A stretch of 64,000 nucleotides of DNA from Microvirga sp. 17 mud 1-3. Lineage in GTDB: Bacteria > Pseudomonadota > Alphaproteobacteria > Rhizobiales > Beijerinckiaceae. The translations under genes and the position numbers were made by a program. Within the stretch, counting starts at the first letter, position 1, and every line of letters starts with the position of its first letter. Below are positions 8,089 through 18,100 of this stretch, in pieces. The notes under the pieces are model-generated. The model was not told the DNA's origin and ran no database searches. It saw only the letters and a program-made list of their open reading frames with translations. The DNA is taken from NCBI RefSeq assembly GCF_003151255.1, contig NZ_CP029481.1, positions 1,736,001 to 1,800,000 on the forward strand. Direction: 5' to 3'.

Positions 8089-9681
8089 TCACGTGACCCA
8101 AAAGTCATGGTGGGTGAGGGCAAGGCCCTTCGCAATGTTGGCGAAAGCTTTGACCGGAGCATTGCCGGTTCCGTCCGGATCGAAGGACAGGACCCCCGTC
8201 ACGGGATTGTAGATGATATGATCATTGGCATCATGGGCCGCGCTGCCCTTATGAAAAGCGGAGGCGGCAAGCTTGCCGGCGCGCAGGGGCTGGAATGCCG
8301 CGCCTGCCAGATTGATCGTATCTTCGCCCACGGTGAAATCGGTAATCCAGTCGGCGTTCTTCAGACCGGGCGCACGAGAGAATCTGAAGATGTCGGCGCC
8401 TGTTCCGCCGGTCAGTCTGTCCCTGCCGAAGCCGCCGTCAAGCGTATCGTTGCCACCGTTTCCGACGATGATGTCGGAGAGATTGTTGCCGGGGAGTTTT
8501 TCACCGGTCTCATCACCTTTGATCGTGCGGAACAATTGGAATTCGCGGCCTTGGATACTCTTCTTCGATCCGACCTCGGAGCCCCAGGCCGCGACCAGTT
8601 TGCCGTCTTGCAGGCTTTCAATCACTGGAGCCGTTTGTCGGGCCTTGGCCCCGGCCGAAAGGCTGGTCGCATCGGTGAGCGGATTTCCATGCCGATCGAA
8701 CACCTGCGCCCGGATATCTGAGGCGCCTGCTCTCCAGCTGACAGCGACGGCGCCGTTCGAGAGAACGGTCAGGTCGACAGGTGCCAAGTCTTTGAACGAG
8801 ATCTGCTTCTCATTGAGCTTTATATCTTCGGTCCGTGGGGTGCCGTTGGCATTGTAGATGCGCAGAATGATGCCGTTGTTATCATCATGATAGCGGCGAA
8901 AGGCGACTGCAAATCCACCGTCTAACAATCCTACAGTCTTTCCTCCCGATTCTCCCTGGTCGTGGTCTCCAACCTCGTTATTCCCCCACCGTGGAAGTTT
9001 ATCGAGTGGCTTTCCATTGGCCGAAAACCTCTTGAAATTCTTCCATTCAAACCCACCCACGTCGCTGAAATCGGCCGAGGCAACGAAACCTCCGTTCGCT
9101 AGACCGGCAATGGACGGGTTCCCGATCGGACCGTCAGGAATATCGCGAACAAAAGATATCTTCTGCCCAACTTGCTCCCCATCAGCACTATATCGCTGAA
9201 AAGTGGGGATTGCCGTTTCTGCAATAAAATCGTTGTACGCGAGGACGAAACCGCCGTTCTTCAACGGAGCCACGGAGGGCCCTCCGACCCCCTGATCAAA
9301 AGTTCCTTTCGGAGTGGCGAGATCTTTCTGGAGATGGCTGTCGCGGTCGAGCATTCGACCACGTATTGTATGATCGCCGTCTTGCGCATTGCCGAAAAAG
9401 GTGACGAGCGAACCATTGGGCAGTGCGGTCGCGGAAACGGGGTATTTGTCTCCGGTTCTATCGTCATCCACCTTCAACTCACCGGTGCGAGGTGTTGAAT
9501 CTTCATTGAAAATTCTGCCGATGACCTGCGTCACATCTGGAGTGATGGAGGCCACATAGAAGCCGCCGGTGCTTTCCTTAAGACGGGCGATGTCGATGCT
9601 GACAGCGCCATTAGCGTCGAATTCACCCCTAATGGGGAAACTGCGCGTCACCGGCTTTAGATGGTAAGAAATCGTCGACAC
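8089..9681 (-). CDS. RTX-type calcium-binding secreted protein with propeller-like repeats
   Basis: 530-residue protein. The first about 390 residues contain recurrent blade-like units ending in phrases such as NGGFVLAYND, NGGFVASADF and DGGFAVAFRR, as in beta-propeller or FG-GAP-like folds. Near residue 400 there is a short RTX run (VGNGGNDTL, DGGFGRDRL, TGGTGADIF) followed by a serralysin-like C-terminus (WITDFTVGEDTINL), the usual signal for type I secretion. No N-terminal signal peptide is seen, which fits. No type I ABC/MFP genes lie in the window. The start is GTG at 9681. The gene is visibly AT-richer than its neighbours, suggesting acquisition. Function unknown. Confidence 0.85.
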   Translation of the reverse strand: MSTISYHLKPVTRSFPIRGEFDANGAVSIDIARLKESTGGFYVASITPDVTQVIGRIFNEDSTPRTGELKVDDDRTGDKYPVSATALPNGSLVTFFGNAQDGDHTIRGRMLDRDSHLQKDLATPKGTFDQGVGGPSVAPLKNGGFVLAYNDFIAETAIPTFQRYSADGEQVGQKISFVRDIPDGPIGNPSIAGLANGGFVASADFSDVGGFEWKNFKRFSANGKPLDKLPRWGNNEVGDHDQGESGGKTVGLLDGGFAVAFRRYHDDNNGIILRIYNANGTPRTEDIKLNEKQISFKDLAPVDLTVLSNGAVAVSWRAGASDIRAQVFDRHGNPLTDATSLSAGAKARQTAPVIESLQDGKLVAAWGSEVGSKKSIQGREFQLFRTIKGDETGEKLPGNNLSDIIVGNGGNDTLDGGFGRDRLTGGTGADIFRFSRAPGLKNADWITDFTVGEDTINLAGAAFQPLRAGKLAASAFHKGSAAHDANDHIIYNPVTGVLSFDPDGTGNAPVKAFANIAKGLALTHHDFWVT

Positions 9682-9749
9682 GCCGGAGGAGCCTCATTGA
9701 ATACCACCTTTTAATGAAACTATATTTCATTTAATTGGCGGTCAACGGC

Positions 9750-10157
9750 TCAACGCTTCGGCGCGGTCTCCTCCACGGGCCCGCCCGCCTTCTTCCAGGC
9801 CGTGAATCCGCCCTCGATATGGGCCACGGGCGTCAGGCCCATGTCCTGTGCGGTCGCCGCGGAGAGCGCGGAGCGCCAGCCGGCCGCGCAGAAGAACACG
9901 AAGGTCTTGTCCTCAGCAAAGGCGGGCTTGTGATAGGGGCTCTCGGGATCGATCCAGAATTCCAGCATCCCGCGAGGGCAGTGCAGGGCGCCGGGCAGCC
10001 GGCCCTCCCGGTTGAGTTCGCGCGGGTCACGCAGGTCCACGAAGACGATGTCGTCCCGGCCCACGAGGGGAATCGCCTCCTCGACCGTCAGGGTCCTGAT
10101 CTTGGCGTTCGCCTCGTCGAGCATGGCCTTGTAGCCGCGCGTAATCTTCTGGGCCAT
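9750..10157 (-). CDS. Rhodanese-like sulfurtransferase
   Basis: 135-residue single-domain rhodanese. VFVDLRDPRELNREGRLPGALHCP is the CH2A-type motif, and the active-site loop CAAGWRSAL gives the catalytic Cys near residue 101. It ends with GGFTAWKKAGGPVE. It transfers sulfane sulfur from a donor to thiols or cyanide; the partner is unknown. The start at 10157 is chosen for a GGAGGG ribosome-binding site; a longer frame to 10196 adds residues with no counterpart in the family. It stands alone, divergent from the DUF599 gene. Confidence 0.9.
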   Translation of the reverse strand: MAQKITRGYKAMLDEANAKIRTLTVEEAIPLVGRDDIVFVDLRDPRELNREGRLPGALHCPRGMLEFWIDPESPYHKPAFAEDKTFVFFCAAGWRSALSAATAQDMGLTPVAHIEGGFTAWKKAGGPVEETAPKR

Positions 10158-10225
10158 GGCCCGCCCTCCGTTGGAAGCTCCGACAAAACTGGGCATGATG
10201 GGCCAGGAGTCAACCGGAGACGATC

Positions 10226-10942
10226 GTGCTGGGTTTCACCGTTCTCGACCTTGCGGCCTTAGGCTTCTTCCTGCTCGCCTGGATGGGCTACTACGCCGCC
10301 GTCGAGAGGACGCGAGCCGGCGGGAAGGGCCTCAACCCGATCATGGACGGCTATCGCTTCCGCTGGATGGAGCAGACGGTGATCCGTGAGAACCGCGTGG
10401 TCGACACCACGATTCTCGGCGCCCTCATGAACGGGACCGCGTTCTTCGCCTCCACGTCCCTCATTGCGGTTGGCGGCGTACTGGCGCTTCTGCGCTCGGC
10501 CGATGCGGTCCTACCGGTCTTCGCCACCCTGCCGTTCGGCTCTCAGACCACACCGCTCACCTGGGAAATCAAGGTGATGGGGCTGGCCGTGATCTTCGTC
10601 TACGCCTTCTTCAAGTTCGCGTGGTCCTATCGCCTGTTCAACTACATGGCGATCATCGTCGGGTCGATTCCAGTGCTTCGGGCCGATAACCATGAGGAGG
10701 CGGCCTCCGTGGCCCGGCAGGCCGCCGCTATGAACGCCGTGGCTGGGAAACACTTCAACCGGGGCCAGCGCGCATTCTTCTTCTCGCTCGCCTATCTCGG
10801 GTGGTTCGTGCACGCCTATCTCTTCATGGCGGCGACAGCCTGCGTGCTTTATGTGATGTGGCGGCGCCAGTTCATCTCGGACGCCCGTCTGGCCGCATTG
10901 GGAAGAAGCGATGACCGAAAAGGCAACCGTCCAGGAAATTGA
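10226..10942 (+). CDS. DUF599 membrane protein
   Basis: 238-residue integral membrane protein with about four hydrophobic segments: FTVLDLAALGFFLLAWMGYY, an ASTSLIAVGGVLALL helix, IKVMGLAVIFVYAFFKFAW and a C-terminal AYLGWFVHAYLFMAATACV segment. The sequence YRLFNYMAIIVGSIP and the cytoplasmic segment NHEEAASVARQAAAMN are typical of DUF599. Function is not known. The start is GTG at 10226 with GGAGA upstream. Its end overlaps the DUF3253 gene by 32 bases, so the two are likely co-translated. Confidence 0.85.
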   Translation: MLGFTVLDLAALGFFLLAWMGYYAAVERTRAGGKGLNPIMDGYRFRWMEQTVIRENRVVDTTILGALMNGTAFFASTSLIAVGGVLALLRSADAVLPVFATLPFGSQTTPLTWEIKVMGLAVIFVYAFFKFAWSYRLFNYMAIIVGSIPVLRADNHEEAASVARQAAAMNAVAGKHFNRGQRAFFFSLAYLGWFVHAYLFMAATACVLYVMWRRQFISDARLAALGRSDDRKGNRPGN

Positions 10943-11183
10943 GGAGACCATGCTGGCGCTCGTGGCAGCACGGGGCGAAGGCCGGACGGTCGGCCCGTCC
11001 GAGGTTGCCCGGGCGCTCGGCGGAGATCAACCCGATGGTTGGGGCCGGCTGATGCAGCCCGTACGGCAGGTCGCGGTGCGCCTCATGAAGGAGGGGCGCA
11101 TCGTCATTCTCCGCAAAGGCCGCCCGGTCGATCCGGACGATTTCAAGGGCGTCTATCGCCTGACCGTTCCGCCGAAAGGCTGA
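10911..11183 (+). CDS. DUF3253 protein
   Basis: 90-residue protein of DUF3253. The phrases GPSEVARALG, WGRLMQPVRQVAVRLMKEGRI and LRKGRPVDPDDFKGVYRL define the family and look like a small winged-helix fold. Whether it binds DNA is unknown. It starts inside the end of the DUF599 gene with GGAAG upstream and is probably coupled to it. It ends 3 bp before the end of the convergent YdcF-like gene. Confidence 0.85.
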   Translation: MTEKATVQEIEETMLALVAARGEGRTVGPSEVARALGGDQPDGWGRLMQPVRQVAVRLMKEGRIVILRKGRPVDPDDFKGVYRLTVPPKG

Positions 11184-11186
11184 GCG

Positions 11187-11984
11187 TCAGGGGCCGGGCA
11201 GGAGGGTGCCGGTCCGGCCCGCGGCGTAATAGGCGATGAGGCCGGCCCATTCCTTGGTGGCAACGTCCAGCCGGCGCAGCCCGTCCGACACGAATGCGAA
11301 AGGACGCAGGGCATCCTCCGACGTGCCCGTGCGGAAATCGACCGGATAGGCGGTCACGTCCAGCCCCACCTTGCGGAAGACGCCCATGGCGCGGGGCATG
11401 TGCCAGGCGGACGTGACGAGAAGCCAGCGTCCTCCACCTTCCGGGTCGATCAGCTCGCGCGTGAAGGTCGCGTTCTCGGCCGTGGTGCGCGAACGGTCCT
11501 CGACGATAATGCGTGTCGCGTCGATGCCGATGGACGTGAGGTAATCCGCGATGATGGGCGCCTCCGCGGCGCCCTGGCCGAAGACCGTGCCGCCACCGCC
11601 TGAGATCAGGATTTTCGCCTTCGGATAGCGGTGCGCGAGCGCGATAGTGTCGAGCACGCGCTCGGCAGATTCATTGGCCACAAGGCTGCCGCGCGAGAGG
11701 GAATCGGCCGCCTCCACGGCGCCGCCCAGGAGGATGATCCCGGTCACGGGCGTCCCGTCATCACGGAAGGCCGGGAAGCGCTCCTCCAGCGGCCGCAGGA
11801 GCGCGCTGGAGATCGGCAAAAGGCCGAGGGCGAGGGTCGCTACGGCGGCCGTGAGGGCCAAGCCCATGCCAAGCCGCCGCCAGCGCCGCGTGAGGCCCAG
11901 CACGAGCCCGAGGAGCACGAGGCTGACGAGCAGGTTCGACGGAGTCGCGAAGAACCAGACGATCTTCGAGGCGTAATAGAACAC
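11187..11984 (-). CDS. YdcF family (DUF218) membrane-anchored protein
   Basis: 265-residue protein. Two N-terminal membrane helices (about residues 12-30 and 40-60) precede a DUF218 domain with the family signatures GIILLGGAVEA, ILISGGGG, ENATFTRELI and WLLVTSAWHMPRAMGVFRK. Related proteins (ElyC, SanA) act in envelope integrity and peptidoglycan/lipid-carrier metabolism. The start is GTG at 11984 with AAGGAG upstream. Length and layout are normal for the ElyC-like subgroup. The exact role is unknown. Confidence 0.88.
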   Translation of the reverse strand: MFYYASKIVWFFATPSNLLVSLVLLGLVLGLTRRWRRLGMGLALTAAVATLALGLLPISSALLRPLEERFPAFRDDGTPVTGIILLGGAVEAADSLSRGSLVANESAERVLDTIALAHRYPKAKILISGGGGTVFGQGAAEAPIIADYLTSIGIDATRIIVEDRSRTTAENATFTRELIDPEGGGRWLLVTSAWHMPRAMGVFRKVGLDVTAYPVDFRTGTSEDALRPFAFVSDGLRRLDVATKEWAGLIAYYAAGRTGTLLPGP

Positions 11985-12008
11985 GGCCCGCCTTTCTCCT
12001 TCAGTCGC

Positions 12009-12713
12009 TTACGAGCGGCCCATCTCGGCCTCGTAGCGGGCCTTGGTCTCCGCATTGGGCGGATACAGGCCGGGAAGGGGGACGCCCTTTTCGATTTCGC
12101 GCATGATCCAGAGTTCGAGCCGCTCCTGCTCGACGGCGGCCTTCGCCACCTCCTCGACCATGGCGGCCGGGATCACGACAACGCCGTCTCCGTCAGCGAC
12201 GATCACGTCGTCCGGGAAGACCGCGACGCCGCCGCAGCCGATGGGCTCCTGCCAGCCCACGAAGGTGAGCCCGGCCACCGAGGGAGGCGCCGCCGCGCCG
12301 GCGCACCAGACGGGAAGCTCGGTGCCTTCGACTCCGACCGCATCGCGCACCACACCGTCGGTCACGAGCGCCGTGACGCCGCGCTTCTTCATGCGTGCCG
12401 TGAGGATGTCGCCGAAAATGCCCGCATCCGTGACGCCCATGGAATCGACCACCGCGATGCAGCCTTCCGGCATGTCCTCGATGGCCGCCCGGGTGGAGCG
12501 GGGGGAGGACCAGGATTCCGGCGTCGCCAGGTCCTCGCGGGCCGGCACGAAGCGCAGGGTGAAGGCCCGTCCGACGAGCCGTTCCGGGGCGTTGAACATG
12601 GGCACCGGGCCCTGCATCCAGCAGCGCCGGATCCCCTTCTTCAGAAGGACCGTCGTCAACGTGGCGGTGGAGGATGCGCGCAGGGCGTCGGCGATGGCTT
12701 TGTCCAGGGTCAT
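12009..12713 (-). CDS. RraA-like family protein
   Basis: 234-residue protein of the RraA/HMG-aldolase fold. The signature block runs GIFGDILTARMKKRGVTALVTDGVVRD, then PVWCAGAAAPP and PDDVIVADGDGVVVIP. Members either inhibit RNase E (RraA) or are metal-dependent aldolases/decarboxylases; the Arg-Asp pair of the aldolases is present in DGVVRD, but the following acidic residue is not at the usual spacing. Function is therefore left open. The start at 12713 is chosen over 12740 because AAAGAGAG lies before it. Confidence 0.82.
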   Translation of the reverse strand: MTLDKAIADALRASSTATLTTVLLKKGIRRCWMQGPVPMFNAPERLVGRAFTLRFVPAREDLATPESWSSPRSTRAAIEDMPEGCIAVVDSMGVTDAGIFGDILTARMKKRGVTALVTDGVVRDAVGVEGTELPVWCAGAAAPPSVAGLTFVGWQEPIGCGGVAVFPDDVIVADGDGVVVIPAAMVEEVAKAAVEQERLELWIMREIEKGVPLPGLYPPNAETKARYEAEMGRS

Positions 12714-12866
12714 GGGCTCTCTCTTTCGGATGTTACGCACTCATACCGCTTGCAAGAGCGCTTCGCCAACCGGGAAAAAGCCGGCCGTCACATTGTCGAT
12801 GCGTTGCCGTGCTCCAAAACAGAAGGCGGCCGCCCAAGGGACGGCTCCTGAACCGGAGAACGATCG

Positions 12867-13817
12867 ATGCGCCGTGTGTCCGCCTGTCTCGCAGCTCTCG
12901 CCGTGGCCGCGACGGCCTCCGCCGCCTGGGCGGCCGATGGCAACCGCGATCTCCTCGCCGAGCGGGTCATGAAGCTTTCGCGCAGCACCCAGTGGAAGCC
13001 CGTCGAGGCGGTGCCGATCAATTTCCCGACCTTTCACCCGCAGGGCATGGTGAAGATCGGCGACGCGCTTTACGTCTCGTCCGTCGAGATCAAGACCCCC
13101 ACCAAGCGCTTCCCGCAGCCCGTGGACGGGTTCGACCGGGATACGGGGGAGGGCGTCGCGCATCTGTTCAAGATCGACCTGAAGGGCAACCTCGTGTCCG
13201 AGATCACCCTCGGCGAGGGCGCGGTCTATCATCCGGGCGGCATCGACTACGACGGTCGCTATATCTGGGTGCCGGTCGCCGAATACCGGCCCAACAGTCG
13301 CTCCATCATCTATCGGGTCGATCCTCAGACTATGCAGGCGACCGAGATGTTCCGCTTCAACGACCATATCGGCGGCCTAGTCCACGATACGGACGACAAC
13401 TCGCTCCACGGGGTCAGCTGGGGCTCCCGGCGCTTCTACCGCTGGCCCCTCGGGCAGGACGGCAAGCCCACCAATGCGGACGAGGCGCCTGAGAAACTGA
13501 GGAAGCTCAACACATCCCATTATCTCGACTACCAGGACTGCAAATATGCCGGCAGCCACCGGATGCTCTGCTCCGGCGTCACGGAGATGCGGGTGACCAC
13601 GGAGGGTCCGCTCTTCCGGCTCGGAGGCCTCGACCTGGTGAGCCTGACGGACGGCCGCCCGCTCTTCCAGACCCCCATCCTCCTCTGGACCGCCTCCGGC
13701 TACGACATGACCCACAACCCGGTCTGGATGGAGACGAGCGACGCCGGCATCCGCGGCTATTTCATGCCCGAGGACGACAAGTCGACCCTCTACATCTACG
13801 AGGCCGAGGTGAAGTAG
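12867..13817 (+). CDS. DUF6454 family secreted protein
   Basis: 316-residue exported protein with a Sec signal peptide (residues 1-22, cut after AAWA). The mature part has propeller-like strands: HPQGMVKIGDALYVSSVEI, HPGGIDYDGRYIWVPVAEY and HIGGLVHDTDDNSLHGVSWGSR. Together with GSHRMLCSG these suggest DUF6454. No enzymatic residues can be assigned. GGAG lies shortly upstream of the ATG. Convergent with ivd, 10 bp apart. Confidence 0.8.
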   Translation: MRRVSACLAALAVAATASAAWAADGNRDLLAERVMKLSRSTQWKPVEAVPINFPTFHPQGMVKIGDALYVSSVEIKTPTKRFPQPVDGFDRDTGEGVAHLFKIDLKGNLVSEITLGEGAVYHPGGIDYDGRYIWVPVAEYRPNSRSIIYRVDPQTMQATEMFRFNDHIGGLVHDTDDNSLHGVSWGSRRFYRWPLGQDGKPTNADEAPEKLRKLNTSHYLDYQDCKYAGSHRMLCSGVTEMRVTTEGPLFRLGGLDLVSLTDGRPLFQTPILLWTASGYDMTHNPVWMETSDAGIRGYFMPEDDKSTLYIYEAEVK

Positions 13818-13827
13818 CGGCGCGTTC

Positions 13828-15000
13828 TCACGCGGTCTTCTCGAACAGCTCGCGCCCGATCAGCATGCGCCGGATCTCGCTCGTCCCGGCGCCGATCTCG
13901 TAGAGCTTGGCGTCCCGCAGCAGGCGGCCGGTGGGATAATCGTTGATATAGCCGTTGCCGCCGAGGAGCTGGATGGCGTCGAGGGCGCATTGGGTCGCCT
14001 TCTCGGCCGCATAGAGGATGGCGCCCGCCGCGTCCTCGCGGGTGGTCTCGCCCCGGTCGCAGGACTTGGCGACCGCGTAGACATAGGCCTTGCAGGCATT
14101 CATGGTCACGTACATGTCCGCGACTTTCGCCTGCACGAGCTGGAAGCTGCCGATGGGCTGGCCGAACTGCTTGCGCTCGTGGATGTAGGGCAGGACCACG
14201 TCCATGCAGGCCTGCATGATGCCCAGCGGCCCCGCCGCCAGCACGGCACGCTCGTAATCCAGGCCGGACATGAGCACGTTGACCCCGCGGCCGACCTTGC
14301 CGAGCACGTTCTCCTCCGGCACCTCGCAATCCTCGAAGACGAGCTCGCAGGTATCGGATCCGCGCATGCCGATCTTGTCGAGCTTCTGCTGGGTGGAAAA
14401 GCCCTTGAAGCCCCGTTCGACGATGAAGGCCGTCATGCCGCGCGAGCCCGCCTCCGGATCGGTCTTGGCGTAGATCACCAGCACGTCCGCCACAGGGCCG
14501 TTGGTGATCCACATCTTGCTGCCGTTGATGACGTAGCGGTCGCCGCGCTTCTCGGCCTCCGTGCGCATGGAGACCACATCCGAGCCCGAGCCGGGCTCCG
14601 ACATGGCGAGCGCGCCCACATGTTCGCCGGAGATGAGACGAGGAAGGTAACGGCGCTTCTGCTCGTCGCTGCCGTTGCGACGGATCTGGTTGATGCAGAG
14701 GTTGGAATGGGCCCCGTAGGACAGCCCCACGGAGGCCGAGCCGCGGGAGACCTCCTCCATGGCGATCACGTGTTCAAGATAGCCGAGGCCGATGCCGCCG
14801 TATTCCTCCTCCACGGTGATCCCGTGCAGGCCGATCTCGCCCATCTTGGGCCAGAGATCGCGCGGGAACGTGTTGGTTTGGTCGATCTCCTGGGCGCGGG
14901 GCGCGATATGGTCCCGGGTGAAGTCGCGGACGGTTTCGCGGATCGCCTCGGCGGTCTCGCCGAGGTCGAAATTGAAGGTCTTCTCGATGTTCCGAAGCAT
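13828..15000 (-). CDS. ivd: Isovaleryl-CoA dehydrogenase
   Basis: 390-residue acyl-CoA dehydrogenase. It has the flavin/substrate signatures [15 protein letters not shown] and KMWITNGP, then [35 protein letters not shown] in the C-terminal helical domain. The catalytic base Glu is at residue 250 in GLDYERAV, the position used by isovaleryl-CoA dehydrogenases rather than the C-terminal Glu of most family members. It oxidises isovaleryl-CoA to 3-methylcrotonyl-CoA in leucine degradation using FAD, passing electrons to ETF. An excellent GGAGGTGGGAGG precedes the start. The next pathway enzyme's beta subunit (mccB) lies 10 kb away. Confidence 0.95.
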   Translation of the reverse strand: MLRNIEKTFNFDLGETAEAIRETVRDFTRDHIAPRAQEIDQTNTFPRDLWPKMGEIGLHGITVEEEYGGIGLGYLEHVIAMEEVSRGSASVGLSYGAHSNLCINQIRRNGSDEQKRRYLPRLISGEHVGALAMSEPGSGSDVVSMRTEAEKRGDRYVINGSKMWITNGPVADVLVIYAKTDPEAGSRGMTAFIVERGFKGFSTQQKLDKIGMRGSDTCELVFEDCEVPEENVLGKVGRGVNVLMSGLDYERAVLAAGPLGIMQACMDVVLPYIHERKQFGQPIGSFQLVQAKVADMYVTMNACKAYVYAVAKSCDRGETTREDAAGAILYAAEKATQCALDAIQLLGGNGYINDYPTGRLLRDAKLYEIGAGTSEIRRMLIGRELFEKTA

Positions 15001-15115
15001 GCTTTCCTCCCACCTCCATCACGATCCGCGGCCGCGCGAGCGGGATGGCTTATTATGGGGACATTTTGGTCAGCAATGCTGCCCCTTTCAAGCGGTCTCA
15101 AGAAGAAAAGTGGGG

Positions 15116-15140
15116 GACGAAAAAGCCGCCCGGAGGCGGC
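15116..15140 (-). terminator. Rho-independent terminator of the autotransporter gene
   Basis: On the reverse strand, GCCGCC and GGCGGC close on a four-base TCCG loop and are followed by a T-run. It lies 10 bp after the autotransporter stop. Confidence 0.85.
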
Positions 15141-15149
15141 CTCTCGATC

Positions 15150-18100
15150 TCAATAGGTCCCGAAGCGCCAGACGAAGTTGCCCTTGACGGTGTGCTCCTG
15201 CGCCCGTGCGCCGATCTGCCCGGCATAGCTGACGCCCAAGCTGATCGCCTCCGAGGCCCGCCAGTCGAGACCCGCCTCGGCCACCAAGGCATCCCGGTCG
15301 ACCGGCACGCCCGCCACCGTGAACGGCGAGGCTCCGCCCGCAAAGGCCAGCAGCGCCTCGGGCGCCACATCGCCATAGGCATGCCGCCAGCCGAGCAGGC
15401 CGCTCAGCGTCAGCGGCACCGTCTCGCTCAAGCGCGCCTCGGCCCTTAAGCCCACGGTCGTGGTGCCGAGATCATAGGTCCGCCCATACCCGGTCAGCGC
15501 GGCAGCCCCGCCCTGCTCCTGGAAACCGTCGGTCGACAGCCGCAGCACGGACGCGCCGACAAACGGCTCGAGCGCCAGCGCGCCGAAGCCGAGCCGGTAG
15601 CCGAGCTCGCCGAAGGCCTGCAGGGTCGAACCGTCATAGGAGGCTTTGACCGCATCGGCATAGCCCGGGAACGTGATGGTGCGGCTCAAGTCGATGTCGT
15701 GGCGGGCATAGGCCGCGCCGAGGCGCAGGGTGAGGGCGCCCCATTGGCCGGAGCCATAGAGGGCACCGAACACGCTCTCGTTGGAGCCGGAGGAGAGGCG
15801 GGCATCGACATCGAGCGCGGTGCGCAGATAGCCGCCGGCAAGGCCAAGGCGCCAGCCGTCGGTGACCTGGGCATCGGCGCCGATCAGGAAGCCGCCGGTG
15901 GAGGTGTCGAGCGCGGCGGCATTGCGGTCGGAGCGGGTTTTGCCCCGGGCCCCGAAGCCTTCCCCCCACAGGGCATAGCGCGGGGCGATGGGCTGCGGCA
16001 CCACCGCGACCGGGGCCACGGCTTGGCCGGGCCGATCGGCCGCGAAGGCGGCGCCGTAGGCGCCTTGGGCGAGCAGCGGCAGGGACGTGAGCGGCTGGCG
16101 CAGGCGGGTGAGCAGGGTGGTCTGGATCAGCCCGGCCTGGGCATAGCCCGCCGTCACGGCCGAGCCGTGCGCCTCGCCCGAGAGCGCATCGAAGGCCTGG
16201 CGCGCGCCCGCGACGGTCGATCCGAGCACAGTGTTGTAGAGCCGGTTGCCGGCCCCGAGCGCCTCGACCGCATCGGCGGTGTGATACTGGTTTTCCGTTA
16301 CGGCCACGGTGTGGAAGGCAACCGGCACAGGCGGCGCCGGGGGAACCGGCGGAGGCGGAGCCGGAGGGGTTGGCGGCACAGTCTTGCGGACCATGGTGAG
16401 CGTGACCGCATCAGCCGTATAGCCGAGCGTCGGCGTGATGAAGGCAAAGTCCGTGCTCTGGGTGCCCGCAAAGGTGCCGGTGCGCCCGCCCTGGGCGGTC
16501 AGGATGGTGTAGGCATGGTCGGCCAGGAAGTTGATGCCCTGGTCGGGCAGGATCTGCACGGTACCGCCGTTGAGCGTGGCGGTGCCGGTGACGGCAATGC
16601 GGTCGGAGCGGCCGGCGCCGTCGATCTCGACCGCATAGAACGAGCCGGGGCCGAACGAGAGGGGACCGGCGACATTCAGGGTGCCGATGGAATTGCCCGG
16701 TGCCACCGTGCCACCGCTCTGCAGGCTAAGCCGCCCCACCGTGCCGGTGCCGGACAGCGTGCCCCCCGTCACCGTGACGGGCGAGGAGGCGAGCGAGCCG
16801 TTGACGGCCAGTTGCCCGGCCTGGACATAGGTTGGGCCGGTCAGGGTGCTGGTGCCGGTCAGGGCAAGGCGGCCCGATCCGGACTTGAGGAGTGAGCCGC
16901 CGCCCTCGATCGGCGCATCGAAGGTCAGCGCGTCGGTATGGTTGAACGCGAGGGTGCCGTCATTGACGAGGCGGGAGGTGGAGAGGATCCCGCCCGCGCC
17001 GCCGGTCCCGACCCGCAGGGCGCCGTCCGTTCCGACGATGATCGTGCCGGCGCTGACGCGGCCGCCATCGGCCAGCGTGAGGACATCCACGTCGGGAACT
17101 CCAATCGTGGAATCGCCGACCGCGAGGGTGCCGCCGACATCGAGCCTGGAGCCGGCGCCGCGCACAGACACATTGCCGTAGCCGGTCATGGCCAGGAGCG
17201 CCATGTCGCCGGTGGTCGTCATGCGGCCGCCGTTCAGGATGTTGAAGTCGAGATCGCCGATCCCGCCGCTGACCTGGGCCATGTCGGCACTCAGCAGCGA
17301 GCCTGCCCCGGTGATCGTGACCGTGCCGCCGATCCAGGCGAATTGCGGCGTGGTTACACGACCGCCATCCGCGAGGGTCAGGGTGCCGATACCCTGTACG
17401 GACCCGCCGTCGAGATGGCCGCCCTGTTCGACCGTCAGGGTGCCGCCTGCCACCATCACGTCGCCATGGGCCTTGAAGCTGCCCCGGAGGTTCACGTCGC
17501 CACAGCTGCAGATGTCGAGGTTGCCGCCGATCTCGCTGTTGCCGGTCAGCGTCATGGCCGTCGCGGTGCCGTCGATGGCGAGCGATCCGGCGCCCAGGAA
17601 CGACCCCGCGAAGGTGGTCGCCTTGTCGGACAGGCCGGTCGTCAGCGACGCGCCGCCCGCGATGGTCACGGTACCGGCGCCGGAGAGGGACCCGACCGCT
17701 TCGTCGCCCGTCGTGACGGCGAGGGTGGCGCCCGCATCGACCGTAAAGTCGGAGAGGGCCGAGAAGGCGCCCGCAGCGCCGCTCGCGAGCGTACCGGCCG
17801 AAACCACCGTCTCGCCGCTATAGGAGCCGGCGCCCGTCAGGGTCAGTGTGCCGATGCCCTGCTTGAGGACGCGCCCCGATCCGGAAATGTCACCGGCGAA
17901 GCTCCAGGCATCGGAGCGGTTGAAGGCAAGCGTGGCCTGGTTGGCGACATCGCCGGCCAGATTGCCCGAGGTGCCGCCGGATCCGATCTGCAGCGTGCCG
18001 GCCTGGATGGTCGTGAGGCCCGTATAGGTGTTCTCGCCGGACAGCGTGAGCGTGCCGGTGCCGGACTTGGTCAGAGAGCCGCCGATTCCGCCGCCCATTC

